Assembly: GCA_902470405.1 (NCBI GenBank)
Contig: CABRGJ010000051.1
Span: forward strand, 1 to 6,356
Direction: 5' to 3'
Length of the DNA stretch: 6,356 nt
From: an uncultured Eggerthella sp.
GTDB taxonomy: Bacteria; Actinomycetota; Coriobacteriia; Coriobacteriales; Eggerthellaceae
The translations under genes were made by a program, and so were the position numbers. Each line of letters begins with the position of its first letter. Positions within the stretch are counted from its first letter, which is position 1. The notes below the pieces were generated by a model that saw only the letters and a program-made list of their open reading frames with translations, did no database searches and was not told where the DNA came from. Of the stretch, positions 6,077-6,356 are shown one piece after another.

Positions 6077-6147
6077 GAGTGCTATGACAAGGATGCACAC
6101 TTACCCATTCCCTGCATAAGCGCGCAGCCATCCCATAACAGAGTATT

Positions 6148-6154
6148 GAGGTGA
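6148..6154 (+). promoter_or_regulatory. Ribosome binding site of the cupin gene
   Basis: GAGGTGA, a strong complement to the 16S rRNA 3' end, lies 5 nt before the ATG at 6160 and fixes that start. It contrasts with the preceding gene, which has no such site. Confidence 0.85.
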
Positions 6155-6159
6155 TCCTT

Positions 6160-6356
6160 ATGGCAGTGAAACAAACCGCAGGCCGCGATCAACTAGGAGA
6201 CTTCGCTTCAGAATCCGCACACTTGAACGATGACATGACAAGATACGCACAAAGTATCATGTTCCCTATCGGAGAGCCCAACACTGCTTTTGCACAATAC
6301 TTCATCGGCAACAGCTATCTGGCGCCCCTGTCAACCGAACAAGTGCCATTCTTCAA
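6160..6356 (+). CDS. Cupin / carboxymuconolactone-decarboxylase-type protein, N-terminal part (3' end outside window)
   Basis: Sixty-five residues are visible before the window ends. Residues 4-25 (KQTAGRDQLGDFA..., then LNDD) resemble the start of carboxymuconolactone decarboxylase (AhpD-like) proteins. Residues 35-65 (FPIGEPN..., then AQYFIGNSYLAPLS) resemble the entry to the cupin domain found in decarboxylase-cupin fusions. The metal-binding cupin histidines would lie further downstream and are not seen. In many fusions about 100 residues of decarboxylase domain separate these two blocks; here only about ten residues do. The gene could therefore be a cupin that kept the fusion's N-terminal tag, or one with the decarboxylase domain placed after the cupin. 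Relatives often sit beside MerR regulators and oxidoreductases, which agrees with the promoter type. Family call moderate, reaction unknown. Confidence 0.65.
   Translation, partial: MAVKQTAGRDQLGDFASESAHLNDDMTRYAQSIMFPIGEPNTAFAQYFIGNSYLAPLSTEQVPFF

Noticed and set aside
6077..6147. Possible terminator or small gene between the glycosylase and the cupin gene
   Set aside because: Only a 4-bp GTGC/GCAC pairing is visible, with no T-tract, and there is no supported start with a ribosome binding site before 6148.

Overview
The window reads as ordinary chromosome from a Gram-positive, probably an actinomycete of the Coriobacteriia/Eggerthellaceae type. That placement is an inference. It rests on G+C that looks balanced by eye, a YhgE/Pip-family envelope protein, a PAS-GGDEF signalling protein, a cupin/carboxymuconolactone-decarboxylase-type protein, and a start site that looks leaderless with a -10 box close to the ATG, as is common in Actinobacteria. 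No RNA gene, insertion sequence, CRISPR array, integrase or attachment site was seen.

Layout. (1) 1-1784, plus strand: the C-terminal 593 residues of a YhgE/Pip membrane protein whose start lies upstream of the window. (2) 1796-3586, minus strand: a two-gene operon, a MarR-type repressor followed after 3 bp by a MATE multidrug exporter. It converges on the YhgE/Pip gene with only 11 bp between the two stop codons, and those bases lie in a 15-bp tandem repeat. (3) 3587-3771: the operon's control region, with two related dyads flanking a -10 box, plus the terminator of the next gene. (4) 3772-5397, minus strand: a diguanylate cyclase with a receiver-like N-terminus, two PAS domains and GGDEF. 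(5) 5398-5553: a divergent control region with a good minus-strand promoter, phased direct repeats and an inverted repeat. (6) 5554-6054, plus strand: a DNA-deoxyinosine glycosylase of the uracil-DNA glycosylase superfamily. (7) 6055-6159: a promoter with a 19-bp spacer and internal dyad, as in MerR-controlled promoters. (8) 6160 to the end, plus strand: the start of a cupin-type protein cut by the window edge.

How the parts relate. The MarR-MATE pair resembles the staphylococcal mepR-mepA module: a repressor that probably binds the twin dyads and releases an exporter when it senses a toxic compound. The diguanylate cyclase, the glycosylase and the cupin gene each appear to have their own promoter, so they are neighbours rather than one pathway. 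No wholly new system is evident. The most interesting points are the regulatory architectures, the degenerate receiver domain with its missing inhibitory site on the diguanylate cyclase, and the unusual N-terminus of the cupin protein.
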